Counted from the stretch's first letter, positions 26,416-34,359 are shown. The stretch: DNA of 64,000 nt from Dongia_B soli (GCF_034044715.1 NZ_JAXCLW010000001.1:1178001-1242000), one strand, 5' to 3'. Made by a program: numbers and translations. Notes: generated by a model from the letters alone, not told the origin.

Positions 26416-27999
26416 TCAGTCCCCATCCTCTTCGGCTTCGCCGGTCTCGATCTCGTCTTCGACCTCTTCGTCCTCGGAGTCGCCGTTGACAGTGAGATAG
26501 TCCGGCCTCTCGATGCCGGCGAGGTCGAAGGCCGCCGCTTCCCAGGGCTCAAGATCGCTATAGGTGTTGAGGTGGAGCGAATGAGCGGCACATTTGGCTG
26601 CCTGGGCCAGGAGTGCTTTCTGCCCCATATTGCAGAGCTGTTTCCATGAGAGGCGGGGCGTTTCGAAATCGGCGGAATGCCAGAGGAGGACACGCAGGCT
26701 GAAGGTGGGGTCTTTCTCGATCGCTGCGCGGATACGCGGGGTCATCTCCCCCAATTCGTCGCGACGGCGTTCCCGTTCGGCGAATTCCTGTTGCCGGGCT
26801 GCTTCATCCGCCTTCGAGCTTTTCTCCGCCCGCTTTTTGACCAGTCCCTCATGAACTTCGATATTGTTTTGCCAGTCGAGGATGACCAGCACACCTGCCT
26901 TCTTCTTGTCGGTGCTGGGAAGCGGCTCGTACTCGCCGCGATGCCAGTATTCCTTTAGTTCGACCCACTTCCAACCCTCCGCGCGTTTCTCTGCGACGAG
27001 ATCCTTGGCGGCGTCCTTCTGCAATTTCTTGAATTCCTCGCCGTCCACGAAGTATTCGCGGCCCGTGTCGTCTTCGTGGATCTCGCCGGTGTAGCGATCA
27101 CGCGGAAACTTCGCTTTCTCCGCCGGTATCAAGTTGGCTGTCAGGCGCTGCCGGATCTCATCGCCGGTCCTGACGCCATAATTGTTGGTCTGGATTTTCT
27201 TAAGCAGCGTCTTTTGCCGCTTCTCATCGGCCGATGTCAGAGCCCGCGCCTGGTCGATGTTGATCACGCCCTCCGATAGGGCCTGTTTGACCGGCTCGGC
27301 CAGTTTGGTGACCAGCGCCAGGCGCTGCTGAACAAAGCGTTGCGTCTTGCTGATCTTCTCGGCGATCTGCGCCGTGCTCCAGGCGAGCTCGGTAAGCGCA
27401 TGGAACGCTTCGGCCTCTTCCATCGGCGAAAGCGCTTCACGCTGCAGGTTTTCCAGCAGGGCCAAGGCGCGATGCTGGGCGTCGTTGGTCTCGATGATGA
27501 CCGCGCGCATCGGCTGGCTGGCATCCCAGCGCTTCAGCACCTGGATGTTGAGGCCCGTGGCGCGCCAGCGGCGCTCGCCCGCGACGATGTGATATTTCGG
27601 CTCGTTCTCCTGGGGGAAGATCACTTTGCGCAGCACGATGTTCTGCAGCTGGCCATGCTCGAACAGGCTGTCGGCCAGGCCGCGCAGGGCTTCGGGCTCG
27701 AAGTCGCGGCGGGGATTGAGCGGCGAGGGGCCGATCTCACCCCACGGGATGAGCAGCTCGCCGGCACCGCGACCGCCACTGTCGCCGCCCTGGCCTGCAT
27801 CGGGAATGCCCATCAGCTCGGCGACCGAGCGGTTGAGGATCGGCGCGAGCTTTTCGGCGGTGGGGATGCTGATGATCGAGGCCTTGCCGCTCACGATATC
27901 GGCGATGGTGGTCTTCGGCAGGCCGGCATCGCGAGCGAACTGGCGCTGGCTGATGCCGGTTGATTCAAGATGCGACTTGAGAATGGCGGAAATCGACAC
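26416..27999 (-). CDS. XRE-ParB fusion protein
   Basis: 527 residues. An N-terminal XRE-type helix-turn-helix (ISQRQFARDAGLPKTTIADIVSG, residues 17-39) is followed by a ParB N-terminal domain: NPRRDFEPEALRGLADSL, the CTP-binding signature IVAGERRWRA, and ALLENLQREALSPMEEAEAF. Next come the ParB central helix-turn-helix (STAQIAEKISKTQRFVQQRLAL), a long charged region, and a very acidic tail (EDEEVEDEIETGEAEEDGD). The start is GTG after AAGGAGGG. No ParA gene is seen nearby, so it may serve as a DNA-spreading regulator rather than a segregation protein. A 15-bp palindrome lies just upstream of its ribosome-binding site. Confidence 0.88.
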   Translation of the reverse strand: MSISAILKSHLESTGISQRQFARDAGLPKTTIADIVSGKASIISIPTAEKLAPILNRSVAELMGIPDAGQGGDSGGRGAGELLIPWGEIGPSPLNPRRDFEPEALRGLADSLFEHGQLQNIVLRKVIFPQENEPKYHIVAGERRWRATGLNIQVLKRWDASQPMRAVIIETNDAQHRALALLENLQREALSPMEEAEAFHALTELAWSTAQIAEKISKTQRFVQQRLALVTKLAEPVKQALSEGVINIDQARALTSADEKRQKTLLKKIQTNNYGVRTGDEIRQRLTANLIPAEKAKFPRDRYTGEIHEDDTGREYFVDGEEFKKLQKDAAKDLVAEKRAEGWKWVELKEYWHRGEYEPLPSTDKKKAGVLVILDWQNNIEVHEGLVKKRAEKSSKADEAARQQEFAERERRRDELGEMTPRIRAAIEKDPTFSLRVLLWHSADFETPRLSWKQLCNMGQKALLAQAAKCAAHSLHLNTYSDLEPWEAAAFDLAGIERPDYLTVNGDSEDEEVEDEIETGEAEEDGD

Positions 28000-28013
28000 G
28001 ATCCCTCCTTAAC

Positions 28014-28028
28014 CCGAACGGCGTTCGC
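28014..28028. repeat. 15-bp palindrome in the XRE-ParB leader (one mismatch)
   Basis: CCGAACGGCGTTCGC, 15 bases upstream of the XRE-ParB start codon and directly before its AAGGAGGG. The position would suit autoregulation by the protein or by another phage regulator. Confidence 0.75.
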
Positions 28029-28073
28029 GGTATCTGGTTGTTGCGTGGCGCCGGTATCGGCGCGGTGTGGCTG

Positions 28074-28277
28074 CTAGCGGTTCGCGGGCGGCGCCGGAGT
28101 CAGATAGGCCAGGCGGGCGATGCGCTGGCCGCGCGGCCCGGCGATCAGCGCGCGGGTGTCATAGACCTGCTCGACCGTGTGCTGCGTCCCCTGGAACAGG
28201 ACGGCCTGGCCGCGCGACACCGGGATGCCGACGCTCGGCGCCGGCTGGCCTGGAAAGGCGAGGATGCGGGCCGACAT
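28074..28277 (-). CDS. Small phage protein, unknown
   Basis: 67 residues starting MSARILAFPGQPAPSVGIPV with a beta-rich look (GQAVLFQGTQHTVEQVYDTRALIAGPRG), resembling a small SH3-like barrel. Its ATG lies one base after the upstream stop (TGAGATG), which supports coupled translation. Confidence 0.55.
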   Translation of the reverse strand: MSARILAFPGQPAPSVGIPVSRGQAVLFQGTQHTVEQVYDTRALIAGPRGQRIARLAYLTPAPPANR

Positions 28278-28278
28278 C

Positions 28279-28629
28279 TCAGGCCACCCGCTCGCGGTAG
28301 CGGCAGCCGCCAGGGAATTCGGGCGGCAGCGTCGATTTCGTGAGGCCGGCGGCGATGTCCTCATCGCTGAGATGGGGGCGAACGTCGTTCGCACTCAGAT
28401 GCGGCGCGGCTTGGTAGGCCATCAGGCGGGCGACGTGGCGATGGATCTGCAAATCATCGGCGGTGAATCCGACGGCGAGCAGATCCCGCTCTTCGCAGCT
28501 GCCGAACACCCGATGCAGAGCGAGCATGGCGGCGGCCATTTGCGCGCCGATCGGCTTTTGACGATCGACACTGAGGGGAAAGGCGAAAGTCGCGTCCTGC
28601 TGCCGGACGCTGGCGATATGACGGGGCAT
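28279..28629 (-). CDS. Phage protein, unknown, first gene of leftward early operon
   Basis: A 116-residue protein beginning MPRHIASVRQQDATFAFPL; the start is fixed by a strong GGGAGGAG. The middle reads LLAVGFTADDLQIHRHVARL. It is not recognised. It is the first gene after the operator pair at 28744-28794, so leftward early transcription probably starts there under repressor control. An exact palindrome copy (28378-28392) encodes ANDVR in it. Confidence 0.6.
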   Translation of the reverse strand: MPRHIASVRQQDATFAFPLSVDRQKPIGAQMAAAMLALHRVFGSCEERDLLAVGFTADDLQIHRHVARLMAYQAAPHLSANDVRPHLSDEDIAAGLTKSTLPPEFPGGCRYRERVA

Positions 28630-28743
28630 TGGGTCTCCTCCCTTCTGAGGGGGCCGGGCGGCGGTACTTGGGCAACCGCCACCCGGCTGCTTCAAAGCGC
28701 AAACGCGTCGACCGATGATCGGCGTTCACTTAGCAAGCGGAGT

Positions 28744-28794
28744 ATTCGCTAAATTTCGCGAATCAGTCAAGCGGAATTCGCGAAATTTAGCGAT
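28744..28794. promoter_or_regulatory. Left operator cluster of the phage repressor
   Basis: Two copies of one site in opposite orientations: ATTCGCTAAATTTCGCGAAT (28744-28763) and ATTCGCGAAATTTAGCGAT (28776-28794). The same site recurs upstream of the repressor at 30136-30201. Spacing between centres is about 32 bases, three helical turns. The cluster lies between the leftward early operon and the rightward PH-SHOCT gene and could control both. Confidence 0.82.
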
Positions 28795-28890
28795 AAGGCT
28801 TCGACCATGGGGGCTGCTATTGTTCGGTTCGATTGATGGTGACCAACGAAATTCGGTCAATAGTGGTGTTGGGGCGAATCGAGGGGCGAT

Positions 28891-29388
28891 ATGGCAAACG
28901 GTGGCTCGCATACGAAGAAATTCCTCGCAAAAAAAGCGAAGCCGGGGGAAACCTTGGTCGCTGCGCTTGAAGGCTATAAAGGCAAGATGATGGGTAAGGG
29001 TGAGGAGGCGATGCATAACGGCGCTCTGATCCTGACCGATCAGCGCGTCGCCTTTTATCGTGCTGGATTGTTTGGCGAGATTTTTGAAACCATCCCGCTG
29101 GATAAGCTGAGCTCGGTAGAGACGAAGACGCTCCTCGGCCACAAAACGCTGTTTCTGCACACGTCCGACGATGCGATCGAGTTCCGGTCTTTTGAGAAGG
29201 GCGCCGCCTACCAAGCATTTGTCGATGAGCTGGAGCAACGTCGGCATGGCAGCAAACCAAATTCCACCCAGCCCGCGGCATCATCCGCCATCGATAAAAT
29301 CCGGCAACTGTCGGAATTGAAAGCAGCCGGTGTGCTGACCGACGCTGAATTCGAGACGAAGAAAGCAGACCTTTTATCGCAGGTCTGA
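28891..29388 (+). CDS. PH-domain and SHOCT-domain protein
   Basis: 165 residues. Residues 1-115 have the bacterial PH-like fold (GETLVAALEG, then NGALILTDQRVAFYRAGLFG, TIPLDKLSSVETK, HTSDDAIEFRSF). Residues 130-165 are a SHOCT motif (IDKIRQLSELKAAGVLTDAEFETKKADLL). The biochemical role of such proteins is not known; they are frequent in prophages and plasmids. It has its own promoter region with repressor operators, is transcribed against its neighbours, and ends four bases from the convergent repressor stop. This is the layout of a moron gene kept under repressor control. Confidence 0.8.
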   Translation: MANGGSHTKKFLAKKAKPGETLVAALEGYKGKMMGKGEEAMHNGALILTDQRVAFYRAGLFGEIFETIPLDKLSSVETKTLLGHKTLFLHTSDDAIEFRSFEKGAAYQAFVDELEQRRHGSKPNSTQPAASSAIDKIRQLSELKAAGVLTDAEFETKKADLLSQV

Positions 29389-29392
29389 GGGA

Positions 29393-30082
29393 CTAGAAGC
29401 GGCGAATCAGGCCTTTCACCCGGCCGATGATCGTATCCTCTTCGACCAGCCATTCCTCGGGAGGATAGATCGGATTGCTCGATCGGATGTGAATTCGCAT
29501 TGGGTTCGATTGCGCGACTGTGCTCACGTGCTTGACCATGATGCCGTGCCCATCGAACACAGCAAAGATGCCGGCCGGGGACGGAATGCGATCGGCCGTA
29601 TTGACGACGACGCGGTCGGCCGGCTCCAAAACGGGCAACATGCTGTCCCCGTCAACTTCGAGGATAAGCAAGTCGCTCGAACGGCCAAAAAAGCCCTGGG
29701 GCGCTGTCCAGACGTCCTTCGGATGCTCCACCTGCTCCGGTAGCTGGCCCGGTCCCATGCCGGCGCGGACCTCGACTTCTCGAATATCCTGGCCGCGCGA
29801 CCCGGCACGGTGACGAAGCCGCGACTCGGGAGGTTGGACCTCTGCCGGTTCGCCATCGCCGAGGAGGACAGCGACGGTTGTGTGTTCTGCTTTGGCCAGT
29901 CGCTCCAGCACGCGCGTGCCGAGACTCTGGCTCTTTCCCTTGAGAAACGAGCGAATGCCACTTTCGCTGACGCCAGCCTTCTCGGCCCAGCCGTTGATCG
30001 TGAGCTTGCGCGCCTGCATGAACTTGCGAAGCGCGAGGCGTCGCCGCTCGGCGATTAGTTGGTCGGGATTGCCCTTAGGCAT
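29393..30082 (-). CDS. S24-family phage repressor (CI/LexA-type)
   Basis: 229 residues. The N-terminal helix-turn-helix is ARKLTINGWAEKAGVSESGIRSFLKG. The C-terminal S24 peptidase domain has Ser in DGDSMLPVLEP (about residue 145) and Lys in GIMVKHVSTV (about 182). A putative self-cleavage Ala-Gly sits in EVRAGMGPG (about 105), so RecA-stimulated inactivation is expected. The start MPKGNPDQLIAERR is chosen for its GGAGAC; an earlier in-frame ATG at 30247 would run through the operators. It should bind the shared operator sites here and at 28.7 kb to keep lysogeny. Confidence 0.92.
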   Translation of the reverse strand: MPKGNPDQLIAERRRLALRKFMQARKLTINGWAEKAGVSESGIRSFLKGKSQSLGTRVLERLAKAEHTTVAVLLGDGEPAEVQPPESRLRHRAGSRGQDIREVEVRAGMGPGQLPEQVEHPKDVWTAPQGFFGRSSDLLILEVDGDSMLPVLEPADRVVVNTADRIPSPAGIFAVFDGHGIMVKHVSTVAQSNPMRIHIRSSNPIYPPEEWLVEEDTIIGRVKGLIRRF

Positions 30083-30135
30083 TTCGTCTCCGGAAAAGTC
30101 AGCAAAATCAATATGCTGATCGCGATATTCCGGCT

Positions 30136-30201
30136 CTTCGCGAAATTCCGCGATAGCGAAATTTAGCGAATGACTTGACGAGTTCGCGAAATTTAGCGAA
30201 T
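30136..30201. promoter_or_regulatory. Right operator cluster and cro promoter
   Basis: Three sites related to ATTCGCGAAATTTAGCGAAT: at 30136-30155 (CCGCGAT right half), 30153-30171 and 30182-30201. A rightward promoter with TTGACG (30175-30180) and AATTAT (30199-30204, 18-base spacer) has the third site between its -35 and -10, so the repressor would block cro. The first two lie toward the repressor gene. Confidence 0.82.
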
Positions 30202-30211
30202 TATTCGCGTC

Positions 30212-30478
30212 ATGCACATCGACCTTTCTATTTCTCGGGTTCGTCATTATCGCCTCGCACAGGGTTGGAGCGTCCTCCGCCTGGCCAAGGCCGCTGGCGT
30301 GAACGAAAGCACGATCCGGAAGATCGACGACCCGAACTGGTCGCCAGTCGCGGATACACTGCGCCGATTGGAGCGAATCATTCCCCAGGACTTCGATGTT
30401 CCGTCAGTCCCGGTGAACGACAATCGCGCTATGGATGATGCGCCGGGCGACGCGGCCAAGCCAGGGGTACGGGCATGA
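30212..30478 (+). CDS. Cro-like helix-turn-helix protein
   Basis: 88 residues with an XRE-type helix-turn-helix (YRLAQGWSVLRLAKAAGVNESTIRKIDD, residues 13-40). The gene is divergent from the S24 repressor across the operators. Position and size make it the Cro equivalent, the first gene of the rightward early transcript. The C-terminal 30 residues look disordered. Confidence 0.82.
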   Translation: MHIDLSISRVRHYRLAQGWSVLRLAKAAGVNESTIRKIDDPNWSPVADTLRRLERIIPQDFDVPSVPVNDNRAMDDAPGDAAKPGVRA

Positions 30479-30565
30479 CCAGTACCCTTCTGCTGCTCAT
30501 TCCACTTCGCGGGCGTGGTGCAGGCTCGGCATCAGTTCGAGACAATTGGACGCCGATCCTTCGCA

Positions 30566-30928
30566 TCATTTCGTGGTTCGTTGAGCGCGTGCCGGTGCAA
30601 TCCCCGGTCCGTCTATTGCTGCCAACACGTTTTCCAGGTGGAGTCGGGCGGCTTCGTAGAGCGAATGGTGATCTGGGTTCCCACCCTGACGTGCTTCCAA
30701 AGTCAGGAGGCCTTCGTCAATGACCTCACGCAATTCGCCGGCTGTAACTAAGCCTTTCTTGATCAAAAGGTCCGCCAGCCTCCCCATGAAGACGGTGTTC
30801 GCTACCGTCATGCCGCGAAACCAGCACGCCATTTCCTCGTCACCCACTTTTCGCTCCTTAGCCCGAGTCGCAATGGCCAAGCGTAGCGGAGCCAGCACGG
30901 ATGCGTCTATTGGCGCCCTCGTACGCAA
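30566..30928 (-). CDS. Phage protein, unknown
   Basis: Up to 120 residues; a later Met (for example MACWFRGMTVANT at 30832) may be the true start. The core FMGRLADLLIKKGLVTAGELREVIDEGL has the helix pattern of small phage proteins that pair at dimer interfaces. It is transcribed against the surrounding early genes. The opposite strand has an open frame of poor composition, so this strand is preferred. Confidence 0.5.
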   Translation of the reverse strand: MRTRAPIDASVLAPLRLAIATRAKERKVGDEEMACWFRGMTVANTVFMGRLADLLIKKGLVTAGELREVIDEGLLTLEARQGGNPDHHSLYEAARLHLENVLAAIDGPGIAPARAQRTTK

Positions 30929-30955
30929 TCACCTATCAAATCAGGAGCGGCTTTA

Positions 30956-31438
30956 ATGCGTCCCGGCCACAGTATGAAACCGCGTCCATCCGGGACGCTG
31001 AAATCAGCCATGACATCCCTGGTCGAGAGTTGCGGCGGGCAGGAGCGCGTCGGCCAGATCCTGGTCAAGTCACAATCGCAGGTCCAGCGCTATACCGATC
31101 CGCTGCATCCAAGGGCCGAATTATCATTGACCCAGGTCATTACCTTGGAAGCCGTGAGCGGACAGCCTTTAGTGACGGCCTATCTCGCCCTGCAGGCGCA
31201 TCATGCCTTGATTCCGCTACTTGCCGAGGCGGACCTGCCCTTAGCGGTCGATATGGCGCGGTTCGGCGAACGCGCGGCGGCACTGTTCTCACGGTACGCG
31301 ACGGCCATGGCGGATCATCGGCTGACGCCGCAGGAAGCCGGCCAATTGAAGCAGGGTGTCTCGGAAGTGATGCATGCTTTGGCGTCGATGCTGGCCGATC
31401 TCGATCTCGTCATTCAGGAGGGCGTGCAGCATGGCTGA
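30956..31438 (+). CDS. Putative CII-like phage regulator
   Basis: 160 residues. The N-terminal 60 residues look like a helix-turn-helix domain (LKSAMTSLVESCGGQERVGQILVKSQSQVQRYTDP), close to the pattern of alphaproteobacterial prophage genes annotated as CII or DNA-binding proteins. Then come long helices (AALFSRYATAMADHRLTPQEAGQL). AGGAGC lies eight bases before the ATG. It overlaps the GapR-like gene by eight bases. Confidence 0.6.
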   Translation: MRPGHSMKPRPSGTLKSAMTSLVESCGGQERVGQILVKSQSQVQRYTDPLHPRAELSLTQVITLEAVSGQPLVTAYLALQAHHALIPLLAEADLPLAVDMARFGERAAALFSRYATAMADHRLTPQEAGQLKQGVSEVMHALASMLADLDLVIQEGVQHG

Positions 31439-31673
31439 TGCTGGTGGGATCGCGGCCGATCGCTTGAAAAGCTTCATCGAGCGGATCGAGCGGCTGGAGG
31501 AAGAGAAGGCCGCGATCGGCAGCGATGTGAAGGAAGTTTATGCCGAGGCGAAATCCTCCGGTTTCGACACGAAAATCATGCGGCAGATCGTGCGCCTTCG
31601 AAAGATGGAAGCACATGACCGCGAAGAACAGGAACAACTGCTCGATCTCTACAAACAGGCGATCGGGCTCTAA
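31431..31673 (+). CDS. GapR-family (DUF2312) nucleoid-associated protein
   Basis: 80 residues with the DUF2312 signature: RLKSFIERIERLEEEKAAIGSDVKEVYAEAKSSGFD then KIMRQIVRLRK and a C-terminal helix ending LLDLYKQAIGL. In Caulobacter GapR binds overtwisted AT-rich DNA ahead of replication forks and stimulates topoisomerases. A phage copy beside replication genes may aid phage DNA replication. The start MADAGGIAADRL overlaps the previous stop (ATGGCTGA). Length equals that of the host family. Confidence 0.92.
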   Translation: MADAGGIAADRLKSFIERIERLEEEKAAIGSDVKEVYAEAKSSGFDTKIMRQIVRLRKMEAHDREEQEQLLDLYKQAIGL

Positions 31674-32184
31674 CGAGGCAGCGGGAAAACGTCATTACCT
31701 AGCGTGAGCCTGCGGGCAAGCAACAGCGCAAAACATCGGGCGTGACCAGGCCGGGAGAGTAGCGGCCACAGAATCGAGTTCGGCAGCAGCGTGGAAGAAC
31801 ACGCAGGCTTAAAAAATCGCGGTTCCGGCTGTGCGCACGGCCAGGGGGCCAGTCCACCGCACCCCGCTACGATAGCGGTATGCGTCCGCAGGACAGTCGG
31901 CATCGAGCCGGCCTGCCGAAGCGAGTCCCGTCCATGAAAAGCAGTCTCCGGCTGCGAGGGGCGGGCTGTCCGGGGCGGATCAGGCAACGTCAAACCTGGC
32001 CGATGAAATGGCCGCTCTAGTGCGGAAAGGCGTGACAGCCGGAAGAGACCGGCAACCCGGATCAGCGGGTTATCTGATCACCCTTCTGCAGCCGTCGTCT
32101 CCCTAAGCTGCAGATTGGAAAACGGAGGGGCGCCTGCCGGGGGCTGCTAATGCCCGGCATCACTTGCATGTGCTTGGGGGAAGC
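31674..32184 (+). ncRNA. Structured non-coding stretch, candidate phage RNA or leader
   Basis: 511 bases without a credible gene in a region otherwise packed with overlapping genes. Hairpins by eye: CCGCTA-CGA-TAGCGG (31864-31878), GCCGG/CCGGC (32038-32053), AACCCG/CGGGTT (32054-32071) in competition with GATCAG/CTGATC (32060-32079), TCTGCAGC/GCTGCAGA (32085-32114) and TGCCGGG/CCCGGCA (32135-32159). It ends at the ribosome-binding site of the next gene. It matched no RNA family I could recognise. It could be an untranslated leader, a trans-acting RNA, or a replication element. Confidence 0.4.
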
Positions 32185-32544
32185 ATGATCTGCCGAACTG
32201 CCATCAATCAAGCCGGCGTCGCGCGTCTGTCGACGCCTGAGCCGCGAGGTATCTTCGTGCTGCACGAGACCGGTGGCCAGCCGATCTCGCTGGTCGGCTG
32301 GCACGCAGGTAAGCGTCGATCGCGCGTCATCACGGACGAGCGGGCGCTTGGTTTAATGCGTCAGCTGGCGATGTCGGCACTCTCAGGAGAAGCATTCCGC
32401 ATCTGGGCTGACGAGGACGGCGAACAAGAGTTGGGTGTAGTCCTGCCGATCCATGGGCTCAATCTGATCGTCGATCTCGCGAATGCCGTTCGCGCCAACC
32501 ATGCGGCCTTGCTTCGGGCGGCAAAACTGGCAGGTGCGGCATGA
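32185..32544 (+). CDS. Phage protein upstream of primase, unknown
   Basis: 119 residues with a very strong ribosome-binding site (TTGGGGGAAGC). The sequence alternates short strands and helices (GIFVLHETGGQPISLVGWHAG; AFRIWADEDGEQELGVVLPIHGLNLIVDLANAVRAN). No known domain. It overlaps the primase start by four bases. A one-mismatch palindrome copy (32479-32493) encodes ANAVR. Confidence 0.6.
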   Translation: MICRTAINQAGVARLSTPEPRGIFVLHETGGQPISLVGWHAGKRRSRVITDERALGLMRQLAMSALSGEAFRIWADEDGEQELGVVLPIHGLNLIVDLANAVRANHAALLRAAKLAGAA

Positions 32545-33695
32545 CGGGCGGTGAGGCTCGGCCGATCCAGACCGAGGATATCAAGGTAAAGCTGTCGATC
32601 GACGCCGTAATTGGCAACGTCATCGCCCTGAGGCGCTCCGGTGCCGAGCTGATCGGGCTCTGCCCGTTCCACCAGGAGAAAACGCCCAGTTTCTTCGTTC
32701 ATCCCGGCAAGCAGCTCTATCTCTGTCGTGGCTGCGGCGCCGGTGGCGATGTCGTGACCTTCTACCGGGAATATCATGGGGTTGACTTCAAGGAGGCCAT
32801 CTTAGCCCTGGCGCAGCTCGCCGGGATCCCGGTGCCGGAAGAGGCGATGCTGCAGGCCAAGCCGAAACAGAGCCTGGCGCCGAAACCGGCCGCGCGCGCC
32901 GGCGCCGCAACCACCGTCGGGCAAGAAGAGCGTCAGCGCCGGCAGCTGCAGGACAGGATCTCGCTGATCTGGCGCGAATCCTTGCCGGCCAATGGCACGC
33001 CGGTCGAGACCTATTTGCGGGGGCGGGGTGTCGATCTCGAGGCGATCGACGGTGTGCCGATCACGCTGAGATTCCATCCGGAGCTCGCGCATATTCATAA
33101 GGAGACCGGGCAGCGCAGCTGGTGGCCCGCCATGGTGGCTGCAGTGCAATCGCCAACCGGCAAGCTCGTCGCCGTGCATCGTACCTATCTGGCGACGCCC
33201 GATGCGGCGGGCCGGGTGCGGAAAGCGCCGAAAGACCGCGTGCCGAAATCCAAGCTGATGCTCGGGCCCTGTGTCACCGGCGGCACGCGCCTGGCGCCGG
33301 CCGGCGAAAGGCTAGGCATATCGGAAGGCATCGAAAACGGCTTGGTGGTGATGTCGGCGCTGGCGCGCGCGGGAAATCCTCTCCCGGTCTGGGCGGCCTT
33401 GACGCTCGGCAATATCGGCGGTGGTGGCGAGCCTGGCTATCCATCCAGGCGGCATCCGATCGATCCGGAGAAGCGGGTCCAGACCGAACATCCCGACATG
33501 TCGCGTCCCGGCATTGTGTTGCCGCCGAAGGTACGGCAGGTGGTGATTCTCGGCGATGGCGACAGCGATCCCTATTGCACGCGGGCAATCGTCAATCGCG
33601 GCGTTCGGCGTTGGCAGGCCGAAAGCCGAGAGGTCGAGATCATCTGGGCCAATCCCGCGATGGATTTCTGCGACATGGCCGGGGGCGGGGAATGA
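32541..33695 (+). CDS. Phage primase with CHC2 zinc finger and Toprim domain
   Basis: 384 residues. The DnaG-type CHC2 zinc finger is at residues 40-66 (LCPFHQEKTPSFFVHP, CRGCG with C-H-C-C ligands), followed by a linker, then a Toprim-type catalytic region: LGISEGIENGLVVMSAL and VVILGDGDSDPYC, carrying the acidic residues. It should make primers for phage DNA synthesis and probably works with the SF3 helicase encoded 1.2 kb downstream. The layout matches the primases of many alphaproteobacterial prophages. Confidence 0.9.
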   Translation: MTGGEARPIQTEDIKVKLSIDAVIGNVIALRRSGAELIGLCPFHQEKTPSFFVHPGKQLYLCRGCGAGGDVVTFYREYHGVDFKEAILALAQLAGIPVPEEAMLQAKPKQSLAPKPAARAGAATTVGQEERQRRQLQDRISLIWRESLPANGTPVETYLRGRGVDLEAIDGVPITLRFHPELAHIHKETGQRSWWPAMVAAVQSPTGKLVAVHRTYLATPDAAGRVRKAPKDRVPKSKLMLGPCVTGGTRLAPAGERLGISEGIENGLVVMSALARAGNPLPVWAALTLGNIGGGGEPGYPSRRHPIDPEKRVQTEHPDMSRPGIVLPPKVRQVVILGDGDSDPYCTRAIVNRGVRRWQAESREVEIIWANPAMDFCDMAGGGE

Positions 33696-33700
33696 GTGCT

Positions 33701-34330
33701 TTATACGATAGTTCTTCGAAACGCATCCAGTTGCTCGCCGATTTCGGCTCTCCATTTTGGAAGAAGTCGACTGACGTTTGGGTTTGCTTTCGCGAGATCG
33801 CTCTCGATCTTCTCGTAGAGAGCATTCAGGTTGTTGGTAATCTCAATCGGATCTGCGGCCAATGGAATAACCGTCTCGTCGAGCGCCCTTCTTACATTCC
33901 GCAGATTACGCAAAACGACCTGAAGCGTGTTACAGCCGTCGACGATTGTGTCGCCTCTGGCTTTGGGCAACTCGCTGGCCAGCCCCCAAATCGCATCAAT
34001 GGTCGAGATAACGATGTCATCGAGGTCATCAAGCTCCTGACGCACCGATTCTCGCATATGTTCGGACGCTGCTATCTGAGGCAGGTTTTGGCAAATCCGC
34101 AGCTTGTGCTCGAATATCTGATTGCAATTTGTGACGGTCCTCAGCTCCAGCATCCTGCCCAGAGATGCCTGTTTAGTTTTGGCATCCCTCTCATCTTTCC
34201 GGCGCTTCCAAGCTTCGACGCCGACGAGCGCTACCACACTTATAATGGCGACGATGCCTGTGAAGAGCGTCTGATACCCATATGCAAGCGCCCCCAGATC
34301 GCATGTGAGAAGACCACACCACGTATCCAT
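33701..34330 (-). CDS. Membrane-anchored protein, unknown (possible moron)
   Basis: 209 residues from the Met at 34330 (MDTWCGLLTCDLGALAYGYQ); an upstream in-frame Met exists. One membrane helix (TLFTGIVAIISVVALVGVEAW) near residues 22-42 is followed by a long cytoplasmic helical region (KQASLGRMLELRTV; SVRQELDDLDDIVISTIDAIWGL). It is transcribed against the replication genes and looks more AT-rich than they are. This suggests a separately acquired gene such as an exclusion or defence factor. That role is inference. Confidence 0.6.
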   Translation of the reverse strand: MDTWCGLLTCDLGALAYGYQTLFTGIVAIISVVALVGVEAWKRRKDERDAKTKQASLGRMLELRTVTNCNQIFEHKLRICQNLPQIAASEHMRESVRQELDDLDDIVISTIDAIWGLASELPKARGDTIVDGCNTLQVVLRNLRNVRRALDETVIPLAADPIEITNNLNALYEKIESDLAKANPNVSRLLPKWRAEIGEQLDAFRRTIV

Positions 34331-34359
34331 CGTGTTCCCCAGGTTAAAGGAGCCGCCTC

